A DNA stretch of 64,000 nt from DATKMK01 sp035541895 (GTDB lineage Bacteria; Desulfobacterota; Binatia; HRBIN30; JACQVA1): positions 37,367 through 101,366 of the forward strand of contig DATKMK010000079.1 of the NCBI GenBank assembly GCA_035541895.1. The letters are read 5' to 3'. Both the position numbers and the translations under genes were made by a program. How positions within the stretch are numbered: position 1 is the stretch's first letter; each line of letters opens with the position of its first letter. This document shows, in pieces, positions 23,301 through 31,319 of this stretch. The notes under the pieces are model-generated. The model was not told the DNA's origin and searched no databases. It worked only from the letters and a program-made list of their open reading frames with translations.

Positions 23301-25746
23301 TCGGCGTCGCGGTCACGGTCGGTGTTTGTGTCACCGTACCGGTTGAAGTACGCGTCGGCGTCACGGTTGAGGTTGGCGTGGGTGTCGATGCCGATTGCAC
23401 CTCGAATGCGCCGATGTCGCAGCTCGCGCCCTGTGGACGCGGGTATCCGCGCTGGTCGCTGATCCAATTGGGATCGCACTGCGCCGCATCGCGCGCGGCG
23501 CTGCCGGCGAGGAGGGCATGCGTCTGGGTCGCGCCGCCGTTATCTTGCAGCGCTCCGAGCATCGCGCTTCTCGGACTCGCGATGGTTCCGACCAAGTCGC
23601 CCGCTGCCGCCGCGTAGTTGCAGCCATCCACTTCCCCGATCAGATTGAATCCGAATGAGAGCACCCCGCTCGCAGCGCTCGCGCAGTCCGGGACCTGCCC
23701 TCCCGTGTCGGTGTTGCCGGCCACGATGCTGTAGGTGAGAACGACGCTTCCGGCCGTTCGTCGGATGCCGCCGCCGTCGCCGCTGCCGTTGCCGTCCGAA
23801 TCGGCGGTATTGGCGGTGACGGTCACATACTCCATCGAGGTCGATGTGCCGGTGCTCTGGGAGACACCGCCCCCGTCGACTCCGGCGGTGTTGCCGCTGA
23901 GGGTGCAGTTCGAGATGGCGAGGCTCGATGCGTTCGCGATGCCGACGTGAATCCCACCGCCGGATCGGACCGCCGCGTTGCCGCTGAATGTGCTGTTGTT
24001 GATGATACCGGACGATGAGAGGTAGAACCCGCCGGCGAGATTGAGGCCGCCGCCGTCGGTGTTGGCGCCGGTCGTGTGATTGCCGCTGATCGTACTCTGA
24101 TCGATGAACAGGACCCCGCTGCTGAAGTTGCCGGCGATCCCGCCGCCGTCGCCATCCGAAATATTGTCGATCACGCGCGTGTTGGAGAGCAACAACTGCC
24201 CTGTGCTGTAGATCCCGCCGCCGTCGACGCCGCTGCCGGCGGCGTGATTGCCGCTGACGATACAGTCGGTCAGCGACAGCAGGCCGATACCGTTGGCTCC
24301 ACTGCCACCGACGCTTGCGATTGCGCCGCCGGCGCTGCCGCTGGTGGCGTTGCGAAGCGTGAGGCCGGTCAACTCCAACCCTGCATTGGCGGAACGGACA
24401 TCGAAGATGCGATCGCCTAGCGCGCTGGCATCGATGATGGTCGTCGCCGGATTGAACCCCGCGATGCTCAGATTCTGATCGTTGACGTCGGTGACATCGA
24501 GGTCACCGGTGGCCGCCGAATTCTCTCCGCTTCCGAGGATCGTGAGCGCGTACGTGCCCGGGGGGATGAAGATGACATTGTGGCCGGACCGTGCGTTGGC
24601 TTCCTGCACGGCCGCCCGCAAGGTACACACGTTCGTGCCCGTCGCACACACACCGTCACCCGGATGCAGATCGACCGCGTCGGCGGTCGAGTTCACGCTG
24701 AACGAGGCCGGGGTGAAGTTGAGGTTGAAGACCAGCGTGCCGCCGCTGCCCAGATACGCGCTGACCATGAAGTAGTACGTGCCGCCGGTCACGACCGCGA
24801 ACTGTGTCGCCGCGGATTGGACCAATGACGATTGCATTGTCCAATACCCGCACCCGCCGACGACCGGGTTCAGCGAGCCGCAGGCGCCGGTGTAGGCCGA
24901 CAGCACGGTCGGGTAACTCGAGCCGTCGGTATTCGCGTAGACGATGCCGTTGCTGGGCGCGGTGAAGCGGTACCACACGCTCTTGTCGCGGGCGCCGGCG
25001 CCGCAGTTCGGAATCGGGTCGTTGGGGTCGGTGCTCGTCGCGGTGGTGTCCACCGTGGCCATGAACGGGATCGTGGTGATGACGCTGGCATTGGCGCACG
25101 CGTCGCCGGCCGCCGTCGGAACGGGGGTAGGCGTCGGTGTGGGCGTGGGCGTTGGAGGAAAGCTCACGCTCAGCGTGAAGACGCCGCTGGCTCCGTTGTA
25201 TCCATCCACGATGATGAAATAGGTTTGGCCTGCCGTCACCGCCGCGGTGATCTGGGAAGAGTGAGCGCCGCAGGAGTCATCGTTGCACGCGACCTCACCG
25301 CCAAACTCGCAGTTGCCGGCGCGCATGTAGAGGACGGTGTCGAAATTGGTGAGGCCGCCGCAGGTAGAAATTTGCGCCGACCCCGACTGATTCGGCGTCC
25401 ACTGAAACACGGCCTCGGGTGACAGCCCGGTTCCCAAGCCGCAACTTCCGCTGAGTGCGCTGCTGCCGAAGGTTGCGCCATTCACGACACCGCCGCTTGC
25501 CGGAATGGTGACGGCGACTTCGCACGGTCGCGGCGTCGGAGTGGACGTCGGCGTCGCGTCGGCGAAGGCCGCAGCGGGCAGCTGAGCTGTAATGAGGAGC
25601 CCGACGAGTAGGCTGAGCACGACGCGATGCCCCCGCAACGGAACGGTTCGCTCGCGGCACTCCCGTGTCGTTACCCAGTCCACTGGGCACCGCAGATTGG
25701 GCATCCGCCACATACGAGGCCGATCACTCGTCGCCGTCAGCCTCAT
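20320..25746 (-). CDS. Giant exported beta-helix protein with tandem DUF4215-linked domains
   Basis: The 1808-residue secreted protein. In order: a signal peptide; two PPC-like beta-sandwich domains (about 85-330, e.g. AGQTYFIIVDGYNGASG); a CSLREA-type start CTLRAAVQEANA leading a right-handed beta-helix (about 360-780) with GGGI turns; a Thr/Pro linker; a DUF4215 repeat (CGDGFIEGDEECDDYNTVGG) with an unclassified domain; a 220-residue Thr/Ser/Pro linker; a dockerin-like EF-hand pair (DANGDQRVTVDEL); and a second DUF4215 repeat (CGNDQVDPGEDCDDGNTVGG) with a second copy of the unclassified domain. It is probably surface-attached or released, with roles in adhesion or polysaccharide binding (inference). 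GGGGAG stands 7 bases before the chosen ATG; an upstream in-frame start adds 17 residues. Confidence 0.85.
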   Translation of the reverse strand: MRLTATSDRPRMWRMPNLRCPVDWVTTRECRERTVPLRGHRVVLSLLVGLLITAQLPAAAFADATPTSTPTPRPCEVAVTIPASGGVVNGATFGSSALSGSCGLGTGLSPEAVFQWTPNQSGSAQISTCGGLTNFDTVLYMRAGNCEFGGEVACNDDSCGAHSSQITAAVTAGQTYFIIVDGYNGASGVFTLSVSFPPTPTPTPTPTPVPTAAGDACANASVITTIPFMATVDTTATSTDPNDPIPNCGAGARDKSVWYRFTAPSNGIVYANTDGSSYPTVLSAYTGACGSLNPVVGGCGYWTMQSSLVQSAATQFAVVTGGTYYFMVSAYLGSGGTLVFNLNFTPASFSVNSTADAVDLHPGDGVCATGTNVCTLRAAVQEANARSGHNVIFIPPGTYALTILGSGENSAATGDLDVTDVNDQNLSIAGFNPATTIIDASALGDRIFDVRSANAGLELTGLTLRNATSGSAGGAIASVGGSGANGIGLLSLTDCIVSGNHAAGSGVDGGGIYSTGQLLLSNTRVIDNISDGDGGGIAGNFSSGVLFIDQSTISGNHTTGANTDGGGLNLAGGFYLSSSGIINNSTFSGNAAVRSGGGIHVGIANASSLAISNCTLSGNTAGVDGGGVSQSTGTSTSMEYVTVTANTADSDGNGSGDGGGIRRTAGSVVLTYSIVAGNTDTGGQVPDCASAASGVLSFGFNLIGEVDGCNYAAAAGDLVGTIASPRSAMLGALQDNGGATQTHALLAGSAARDAAQCDPNWISDQRGYPRPQGASCDIGAFEVQSASTPTPTSTVTPTRTSTGTVTQTPTVTATPTVTATATPSSTRTPTATFTPTATFTATPTGTPTRTPTPTVTPTRTPTPTLGFSPTPGGPAICGDGFIEGDEECDDYNTVGGDGCAANCTVESEVILSTPQVGLQTGVFFVSKGSGSAVLHVGHPRATDTIDIFPVASRPDEQKLTLTIPGFGTACIGSLADSVEEGYILCSVESDLDVAASVDHDISDVDPACASGVLEDGSPRHPHQGACNGPMQISLPLGSAGRGRGVLNTDLSVRFVPLSGGVCLGGGNAGVACTPGAAGCDDGQCVPVSGPDGIPCTADDPPIAPWLADAVVVLTTGTTSGTIVDANYVKGAIIGPGETCGPGGACKTSATGQGFDCDALASRSIGNLSGSLVGAIPALDTQFGDVVLTIQWAAAAFATPTVTPTGTSTTTPTASATATRTPTATVTVSSSPSASITRTSTQTATATPTATSTATATPTRTPTASPTDTATRTATSTSSPTATPTLTSTATPSRTSTPSAAPTSTSTSTSTATATASRIATATLPPTPSPSFTITVTVTATVTATRSPTIAFTTTRTASPTASTTETPSPTSTLTDTPTATATDTALPTATLVDTPSPTSMATVIPSATPSATPTPSATPVLCVGDCDHGGSVTVDELVVGVNMALGDLAADRCPAFDANGDQRVTVDELVKAVTDALDGCPASVPAVCGNDQVDPGEDCDDGNTVGGDGCAANCTREISRSFQFATGSSQTTQLQTFAIVTPLDGQLRMVTGRARAADVVDAGGRTLFRAGELPVTIPAPVAISPVRVPGIFCLCVGIKATADFGPGNGAMGRIACNAGGTDGVNYLVDVDHNTNDVDPTCAHGTVDNNHPQRGPVCYYAAPPAFSGRGPQGSAVLEATVELKYFFDGGSCAVDLTDPTKGVDGIPCTADDQPDRETTLPVAVTTGAANTRIVDANATVGTSIQANALCGAKPCVTTVSGNPFACSAITSGGGGLKGGALVLSAPLIDGVAGATLISDSIITAKLIAQ
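21490..22165 (-). repeat. Thr/Pro/Ser-rich coding repeat tract (long linker)
   Basis: About 220 codons within the giant protein gene encode imperfect TPT, TAT, SPT and TST runs. On the plus strand this appears as GTCGGCGTC-like hexa- and nonamer repetition. The tract separates the first unclassified domain from the dockerin-like pair. Codons vary enough that it is not a simple tandem repeat, but it is prone to slippage and assembly collapse. Confidence 0.8.
23140..23395 (-). repeat. Thr/Pro-rich coding repeat tract (short linker)
   Basis: About 85 codons of TPT/TRT/TAT repetition join the beta-helix of the giant protein to its first DUF4215 repeat. It is the same compositional class as the longer linker at 21490-22165 and as the linker in the lipoprotein gene at 37640-38362. 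Confidence 0.75.
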
Positions 25747-26148
25747 TTGTTCTCCCCACTGCACGATCGTTCGATTTGGACGTTCGCGAGATATCAAGTT
25801 CTAGCCGAGAGCACGCCGATCGGGGCCAACATTCCCTCCCGCTTTCTAGACCGCCCCCCGTTACGGCGACCGATTTTACTTGCGAACCTTCCTTCAGAAC
25901 TGGATCGCGATTGCGCTCTATCGCGTGATGATGCTCGGTGTCAAGCAGAACCAATCATCAAGACAATCTTCTATGTCCTGCGCTATGATGGTCGACTGTC
26001 ACAAAACGGATCAGTAGAACTACCGAGTCTCAGCGGTTTCGCGTCGGTCAGCTACGGTCATGGATCAACAGTGGTGCTCCAAGGAGACCGGGTCGAGGCG
26101 ACTCACGCCGCCTCGACGATCGGAATCTCACGCACTATGATCAACACT
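25747..26148. other. Intergenic region upstream of the giant protein gene
   Basis: About 400 bases with visibly lower GC than the flanks (for example the 25950-26030 stretch). It should contain the promoter of the giant protein gene and the 3' end of the DUF1566 gene transcript. No gene is supported here; a stem-loop at 26092-26117 is listed separately. Confidence 0.5.
26092..26117 (-). terminator. Stem-loop downstream of the DUF1566 gene
   Basis: A perfect 9-base-pair hairpin (arms GTCGAGGCG at 26092-26100 and CGCCTCGAC at 26109-26117, 8-base loop) begins about 30 bases after the stop of the DUF1566 gene. Its position suits a transcription terminator. No T-tract is evident. Confidence 0.5.
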
Positions 26149-27585
26149 CTAGGGAGCGCCGCGGACAGCACGGACGTAATTAGGGTAGTTCTTGCTGACC
26201 GTTGAGCCACAACCTGCACCGCAAAAGGCCTCCGTATCCGCCACACTGGGGTAAGGGGCCCAGGTCTCGCCTGTCCAATAGTATAGTGGTTGAGTTGGTC
26301 CGAATATCTGGTCGATGCACGGAATCGTTGGCGAGCCAAAACATAGATCGTAAGTTAGGAGACTTGCCAATTCGCGGCCGGAGGGCAAGCGCCAGTCGCA
26401 ATGCCCCGCGAAGCAGGTGTTCGGTCCGGCGCCGCCGTTGAGGTTCGCCAAGAAATCGGTGAAGGCGGTTCCGGCTGGCGGGTATGGTGCGCTGACACTC
26501 CCCCAAGTGTAGAGGTTGTCCACATCGTGCGGATCGTTGTAGTTGGTCCCGCTGCCGACGGTGGTCGTCTTCTTCTCCCAAATCAGATCGGTCTGCTTAT
26601 CCGTCACCGTGCCGTCGCCGTTGTCGACATAGCGTGCGACGCAACCGGTGGTGACGAACCCTGTGCAGCTCGCGTTGCATGCCAGCGTTCCGAATGGGGT
26701 GGACGGTGCTAGTGTGGCGCAGGTCTGGCCGTTCAAGTCGGTTCCGTCGCACACCTCGCCGTTTTCCGACAAATTGTTGCCGCACGTATGACTGAGACAT
26801 GTGCTCAAGTCGCTGTTACACATGTTGAGGCTGGTGTCGCACGCAGTGAGCTCCCCTGTGCAAGTCGCCAGCTCGCCGTTGTCGCCACATTGAAACGCCG
26901 CCTCGCCAGTGTTGCCCGGGTCCATGATCGCCAGCACTGCGGCTAACCCAGCCACCGCGTCGGTGATCTTGTTCGGGTCGCTGGCGGGTGGCGCGAGCAG
27001 CGGTGGCGACGCCATGCTCGCCTGCACCAGATTGAGCCACTCGACTGCGCGGGGGTACTGGGCCGCGATTGTCTGCAAGGCGCCGCACGCGTTCGATTGC
27101 GCGATGCAGTCGGTCCAGTCTTGCAGGGTGGCGATCGCGCCGTTGCCGCCGAAGGTGCTGCAGTAGCTACCGATGTAGGCGGCATCGATTGATTGCGCCA
27201 CGGTCGCACTGGTGCCGGTGATGTCGCCGACCGTATGCGTCACGTTGGGCATGCCTGGGGCGCACTTCTTATCGATCGCCGCGCTCAGTTTTTCTCCCAG
27301 GCTCTTCCCGAGATTGCGCGAGTCGTAGATCATTCGGAACATCGACACGCACGTGCTCGCCGCCTTCGATGCATCCGGCGCATCCTTCTGAATGATTTGG
27401 GTCGAGACCGCTTGCAAGCAGGACGTGACCGCATTGATGTATCCGTCGACGTAGCTCTTAGCCGCGCTCTTCACTTGCGCCTCGCAGTTGTTGAGGCTGG
27501 TCGCCTCCGCGGGTGGGCCGGCCACGGCCGCTCCACGCCACGATAGTGCGACACCAATGACGACGATGCAGGTTGAGTGCTTCAT
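26149..27585 (-). CDS. Exported DUF1566-domain protein
   Basis: The 478-residue exported protein has a signal peptide (MKHSTCIVVIGVALSW to about residue 22). An N-terminal helical, Cys-containing region (about 30-240) follows. A Cys-rich linker then includes HTCGNNLSENGEVCDG, a DUF4215-like element. The C-terminal DUF1566/Lcl domain has YVDNGDGTVTDKQTDLIWEK, HCDWRLPSGRELASLL and the terminal YPNYVRAVRG. DUF1566 is a fibrinogen-like or C-type-lectin-like module found in extracellular bacterial proteins. GGGAGG lies 5-6 bases before the ATG. A role in surface interaction is inference. Confidence 0.85.
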   Translation of the reverse strand: MKHSTCIVVIGVALSWRGAAVAGPPAEATSLNNCEAQVKSAAKSYVDGYINAVTSCLQAVSTQIIQKDAPDASKAASTCVSMFRMIYDSRNLGKSLGEKLSAAIDKKCAPGMPNVTHTVGDITGTSATVAQSIDAAYIGSYCSTFGGNGAIATLQDWTDCIAQSNACGALQTIAAQYPRAVEWLNLVQASMASPPLLAPPASDPNKITDAVAGLAAVLAIMDPGNTGEAAFQCGDNGELATCTGELTACDTSLNMCNSDLSTCLSHTCGNNLSENGEVCDGTDLNGQTCATLAPSTPFGTLACNASCTGFVTTGCVARYVDNGDGTVTDKQTDLIWEKKTTTVGSGTNYNDPHDVDNLYTWGSVSAPYPPAGTAFTDFLANLNGGAGPNTCFAGHCDWRLPSGRELASLLTYDLCFGSPTIPCIDQIFGPTQPLYYWTGETWAPYPSVADTEAFCGAGCGSTVSKNYPNYVRAVRGAP

Positions 27586-27962
27586 ACGCCTCCCTCTCGG
27601 CTAGTTGCGAGCCGTCGCGCTGTTCGATGCGAGGCGTACTCCGCAAGCCGCGGGCCATGCGATAGGCCGCCGCACCTGACGGCTTGGAGGAGGCTCCGCG
27701 TCCACTGCTGCGGACACTGAGTCTCTGGTTGTGTCTAGTGGCGTGGACGATTGCCGATTTTGCCGCATTGCCGAAGGCGAGGTGGGCCGTCTGGTCAGGA
27801 TGGCGCTCACGCTTTCCGGCCGAGCAAGACTCGAGGGATCGTCATTGACCGGCCGGACGATGGAAGCCAACGGCCGTCGCCGCCCGCATCACACGGGGCG
27901 GCGCGTCGGGAAGATCTGGTAAGCCTGGGCGGTCGAAAGTTGTCGCAAGACAATCGGCGACG
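27586..27962. other. Intergenic region between DUF1566 and sugar dehydrogenase genes
   Basis: About 380 bases between two minus-strand genes. Short frames on both strands have no family similarity I can defend. The region presumably holds the promoter of the DUF1566 gene. No strong hairpin was found. Confidence 0.45.
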
Positions 27963-29288
27963 TTACGCCGGCCGTGCAATCAGCCAGCCACCGGCGAGCA
28001 ACAGCACCACGGCGAACAGCAGAAGCCCCCAGCGTGGCTCCGCCGGGATGGGGCGCGGCGTGTCCGTGGGTAACGGGACCGCTTGGGTGGTTCCCGGAAC
28101 GATCTTGAACACTTTGCCCGCGCTGATATCGCAAATGTAGAGTTCACCGCGCGCATCTTGGCCGAATGATGCGACGCTTCCGATGGTCGTTCCGCTGCCA
28201 ACCTGGCTCGAGTGGTCCAGTTGGTTGACGGCGTTGCCGTTGCTCACTTCGAAGCTGTAGACCACCGCGGCGCACAGATCGCCATAGAAGTATGTGCCGC
28301 GCAAATCCGGCATCGCACAACCGCGATAGACATAGCCGCCAATCGTCGCGCAGCGCCCGTTGCTGTGACTGTAGATAACGAGCGGGAAGGTCAAACCGGT
28401 CGTCGTGCAGTTGGTCGACGGATTGAAGCAGGCATCGCCCTCGATCAGTCGCCACCCGTAGTTCTGCCCGCCGCCGGCGCTGGCCGGCTCATAGTCGACT
28501 TCCTCCCACATGTTTTGACCGACATCGCCGATGTAGAGATCGCCGGTCACGAGGTCGAAACTGTACCGCCATGGATTGCGCAAGCCGTATGCCCAAATCT
28601 CCTGGCGACTGGTCATCGATCCGAAGAATGGGTTGTCGGACGGGATGGCGTACGGAGCGCCGCTGTCGACGTCGATGCGCAGCAACTTGCCGAGCAACAC
28701 GGTCGTGTTCTGCCCATTGCCGATCGGGCCGTGCGCGTCGCCGCTGCCGCCGCCATCGCCGACGCCGATGTAGAGATAGTTGTCCGGGCCGAACGCGATG
28801 TCGCCGCCGTTGTGATTGCTGGCGCCCGCATGCGGAATGGTGAGCAAGACGGTTCCAGTCGGTGTGGCGACATTGGGATCGCCGGACACCGCGTATTCGG
28901 CGATTACGATGTTGCCGGACGCGTCGGTGTAGTCGACAAAGAACCGGCCATTGCTGCCGTAGCTTGGGTGGAAGGCGAGGCCGAGGAGCCCGCGTTCGCC
29001 GGTGGTCGACACCAGACCGCTCAGATCGAGGAACGGCGTCGGAAGAATGCTGCCGGAGTCGACGATCCGGATGCGGCCGCCCTTTTCGACGATGAAGATG
29101 CGCGCGACATCGCCGGGCGGCGCCGTCAGGTACAGCGGGCTGCTGAGTCCACTCGCGACCAGTTGCAACTGAATACCGGTGCCCGACACCGGCGTGATGC
29201 CGGTGCAATCCGGATCAGCCGACGCCGACTGCGGGCGGCACAGACACAATCCGGCCACCACTGCGACCACAGTTGAACGGCAGCGCAT
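27963..29288 (-). CDS. PQQ-dependent sugar dehydrogenase-like protein with C-terminal sorting-like tail
   Basis: The 441-residue exported protein is of the glucose/sorbosone dehydrogenase (six-bladed beta-propeller) family. Family blocks are LYLTAPPGDVARIFIVEKGG, GERGLLGLAFHPSY, HNGGDIAFGPDNYLYIGVGD, EIWAYGLRNPWRYSFD and GDVGQNMWEEVD. It would oxidise an aldose or related sugar in the periplasm with PQQ, although PQQ binding is not proven here. The signal peptide covers about residues 1-24. The C terminus is unusual: IPAEPRWGLLLFAVVLLLAG followed by WLIARPA. This resembles IPTL/PEP-CTERM protein-sorting signals (motif, hydrophobic helix, basic end). The tail may tether the enzyme before processing. 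Confidence 0.88.
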   Translation of the reverse strand: MRCRSTVVAVVAGLCLCRPQSASADPDCTGITPVSGTGIQLQLVASGLSSPLYLTAPPGDVARIFIVEKGGRIRIVDSGSILPTPFLDLSGLVSTTGERGLLGLAFHPSYGSNGRFFVDYTDASGNIVIAEYAVSGDPNVATPTGTVLLTIPHAGASNHNGGDIAFGPDNYLYIGVGDGGGSGDAHGPIGNGQNTTVLLGKLLRIDVDSGAPYAIPSDNPFFGSMTSRQEIWAYGLRNPWRYSFDLVTGDLYIGDVGQNMWEEVDYEPASAGGGQNYGWRLIEGDACFNPSTNCTTTGLTFPLVIYSHSNGRCATIGGYVYRGCAMPDLRGTYFYGDLCAAVVYSFEVSNGNAVNQLDHSSQVGSGTTIGSVASFGQDARGELYICDISAGKVFKIVPGTTQAVPLPTDTPRPIPAEPRWGLLLFAVVLLLAGGWLIARPA

Positions 29289-29417
29289 AATCCCCTCTGC
29301 AGGTGCGACGCGAATTATCGCGAGAACACCGAGTTGTGTCGAGCGGAATCACCGCACCGGTGAGTCTCACAACCCGTCTTGCTGGCGCCGCACCACCTCG
29401 CTACAGTCGGCGCTCGC

Positions 29418-30143
29418 ATGATCGAGGTCCGTAACGTATCGCGGTCCTACCACCGGAACGTCGACGAAGTGCACGCGCTCGACGACGTCTCGGTGCATAT
29501 TGACGGCGGCCACTTCGTCGCCTTCATGGGGCCGTCGGGGTCCGGCAAGTCGACGTTGCTCAACCTGGTGTCGGGGATCGACCGTCCGAACAGCGGCGAG
29601 GTGATCGTCGCCGGGCAACGCCTCAACGACCTCTCAGAAGACGACCTCGCCCGCTGGCGGGCACGCCATGTCGGGCTGATCTTCCAATTCTTCAATCTCA
29701 TTCCGGTGCTCTCCGCGCGTGACAACGTCGCGTTGCCGTTGCTGCTGACTTCGCTCAAGAAGCCTGAACGTATCCGCCGCGCCGAGACGGCACTGCGAGT
29801 CGTGGGGCTCGACCATCGTATGGATCACACGCCGCGCACGTTGTCCGGCGGCGAGCAACAACGCGTGGCGATCGCCCGCGCCATCGTGACCGATCCCGAC
29901 CTGATCGTCGCCGACGAACCGACCGGCGATCTCGATGCGCGCAACGCCGAGGACATTCTTGGTCTACTGCGCCAGCTCAAGCACGATTTCGGAAAGACGA
30001 TCGTCATGGTCACCCACGACCCCCGTGCCTTGCGCTTCGTCGACTACGCCTTGCACCTCGATAAGGGCATCCTGCTCGAAGGCGAGGACGCGGAGCGCGC
30101 TGCCGAAGCGATCCGGATCGCCGCGGGCGCACACCCGCATTGA
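29418..30143 (+). CDS. ABC exporter ATP-binding protein, MacB/LolD type
   Basis: The 241-residue ABC ATPase has Walker A GPSGSGKSTLLNL, Q-loop IFQFFNLIPVLSARDNVALP, signature LSGGEQQRVAIARAI and Walker B DLIVADEPTGDLDARN. The pattern (FFNLIPVLSA, EPTGDLD) is of the LolD/MacB/FtsE class. Genes for two FtsX-type permeases and a membrane-fusion protein follow with overlapping or nearly touching ends, so the four form a single operon for a type VII (MacB-like) mechanotransmission exporter. The ATG at 29418 (MIEVRNVSRSYHR) was chosen over a start 13 codons upstream because it matches the family N terminus. Confidence 0.93.
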   Translation: MIEVRNVSRSYHRNVDEVHALDDVSVHIDGGHFVAFMGPSGSGKSTLLNLVSGIDRPNSGEVIVAGQRLNDLSEDDLARWRARHVGLIFQFFNLIPVLSARDNVALPLLLTSLKKPERIRRAETALRVVGLDHRMDHTPRTLSGGEQQRVAIARAIVTDPDLIVADEPTGDLDARNAEDILGLLRQLKHDFGKTIVMVTHDPRALRFVDYALHLDKGILLEGEDAERAAEAIRIAAGAHPH

Positions 30144-30151
30144 CGCGCACA

Positions 30152-31318
30152 ATGAAGTTTCTCGGACTCATCCGCGCCAACCTCGGGCGCAACAAGCTCC
30201 GCACGGTTCTGACCGGTGGGGCGATCATGCTCGCCGTTGTCCTCGTGTGCCTGTTGCTGACGATGCCCGCCGGGCTCGATGCCCTGCTCAGCAACATCGC
30301 CAGCAACACGCGCATATCGGTCCACAACAAAGGCGGGGTGGTCTACTCACTGCCGTACTCGTTCACGCGCAAGGTGCGCCAGGTCGACGGCGTCGCTGCG
30401 GCAACCGCGACGATGTGGTTCGGCGGTGCGTTCGAGGAGGAAGGCCGCGTCACGTTTCCAAACTTCGCGGTCGAAGCCGAGCACGTCGGCGCGGTGTATC
30501 CGGACTACAAAATCCCGGCCGAGCAGCTCGATGACTTCCGGCGCTATCGCGACGGCATCATCGTGGGTCGCCAAACGATGCGGAAGTACGGCTGGAAGAT
30601 CGGCGACCGGATCACCTTGCGAAGCACCGTCTGGCCGGTCAATCTCGATGGCCGCATCGTCGGCGAGATTCCCAACGACCGTTCGCCGATCGTCTGGCTC
30701 AACTGGACGTTCCTCGATGAAGCGCTCAAAGCCCGCGGCGGAACCGGGCTCGGCATCGCCAACGTCGTCTGGGTGCGCGCGACCGATCCCGAGCGCGTGA
30801 ACGCGATCATGCGCGAGATCGACGACATGTCCCGCAACAGCGAAGCCGAAACGGCGTGCGAGACCGAGAAAAGCTACTTCGCCAATTTCTTCGGTTCGAT
30901 GAAGGCCTTTCTCACCATCATCCTCGTGGTCACAGCACTGGTCGCGCTCTGCATCGTGTTCATCGCCGCCAACACCGCGTCGATGGGCGTACGCGAACGA
31001 TCCGGCGAGCTGGCGGTGCTCAAGGCCATCGGCTTCGGCCGGCGGGTGATCTTCGGTACGCTGCTCGCCGAGGCGGTCGCATTGTCGAGCGTCGCCGGCA
31101 GCTCCGGAGTGTTGCTGGCGATCGGCTTGACGCACTTGCTCAAAGCCACCACCGGCTGGAGTCCCACGCTCGGACCGCTCGGCAGCTTCATCGTCACCGG
31201 GCCGGTGATCGTCCAGGGGCTCTTCTTGTCGCTGTTCGTCGGAATGCTGGCCGGCGTCGTGCCTTCGTTCGGCGCCGCGCGCAAGCCGGTAGTGCAGACG
31301 CTGCACGAGGTATTCTAA
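30152..31318 (+). CDS. FtsX-type ABC permease (first subunit)
   Basis: The 388-residue permease has the FtsX/MacB topology: one N-terminal helix (about residues 20-45), a large periplasmic domain (about 45-250), and three C-terminal helices containing LAVLKAIGFGRRVIFGTLLAEAVAL. It starts MKFLGLIRANLGRNKLRT. A TTG four codons upstream overlaps the ATPase stop. The periplasmic domain differs clearly from that of the next permease, so the transporter is likely a heterodimer. Confidence 0.9.
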   Translation: MKFLGLIRANLGRNKLRTVLTGGAIMLAVVLVCLLLTMPAGLDALLSNIASNTRISVHNKGGVVYSLPYSFTRKVRQVDGVAAATATMWFGGAFEEEGRVTFPNFAVEAEHVGAVYPDYKIPAEQLDDFRRYRDGIIVGRQTMRKYGWKIGDRITLRSTVWPVNLDGRIVGEIPNDRSPIVWLNWTFLDEALKARGGTGLGIANVVWVRATDPERVNAIMREIDDMSRNSEAETACETEKSYFANFFGSMKAFLTIILVVTALVALCIVFIAANTASMGVRERSGELAVLKAIGFGRRVIFGTLLAEAVALSSVAGSSGVLLAIGLTHLLKATTGWSPTLGPLGSFIVTGPVIVQGLFLSLFVGMLAGVVPSFGAARKPVVQTLHEVF

Positions 31319-31319
31319 G

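Noticed and set aside
27731..27922. Plus-strand frame with CRFCRIAEGE, resembling the start of a HIT-family protein.
   Set aside because: Only this short stretch resembles HIT proteins. The rest lacks the histidine triad, no ribosome site precedes it, and the frame ends after 63 codons.
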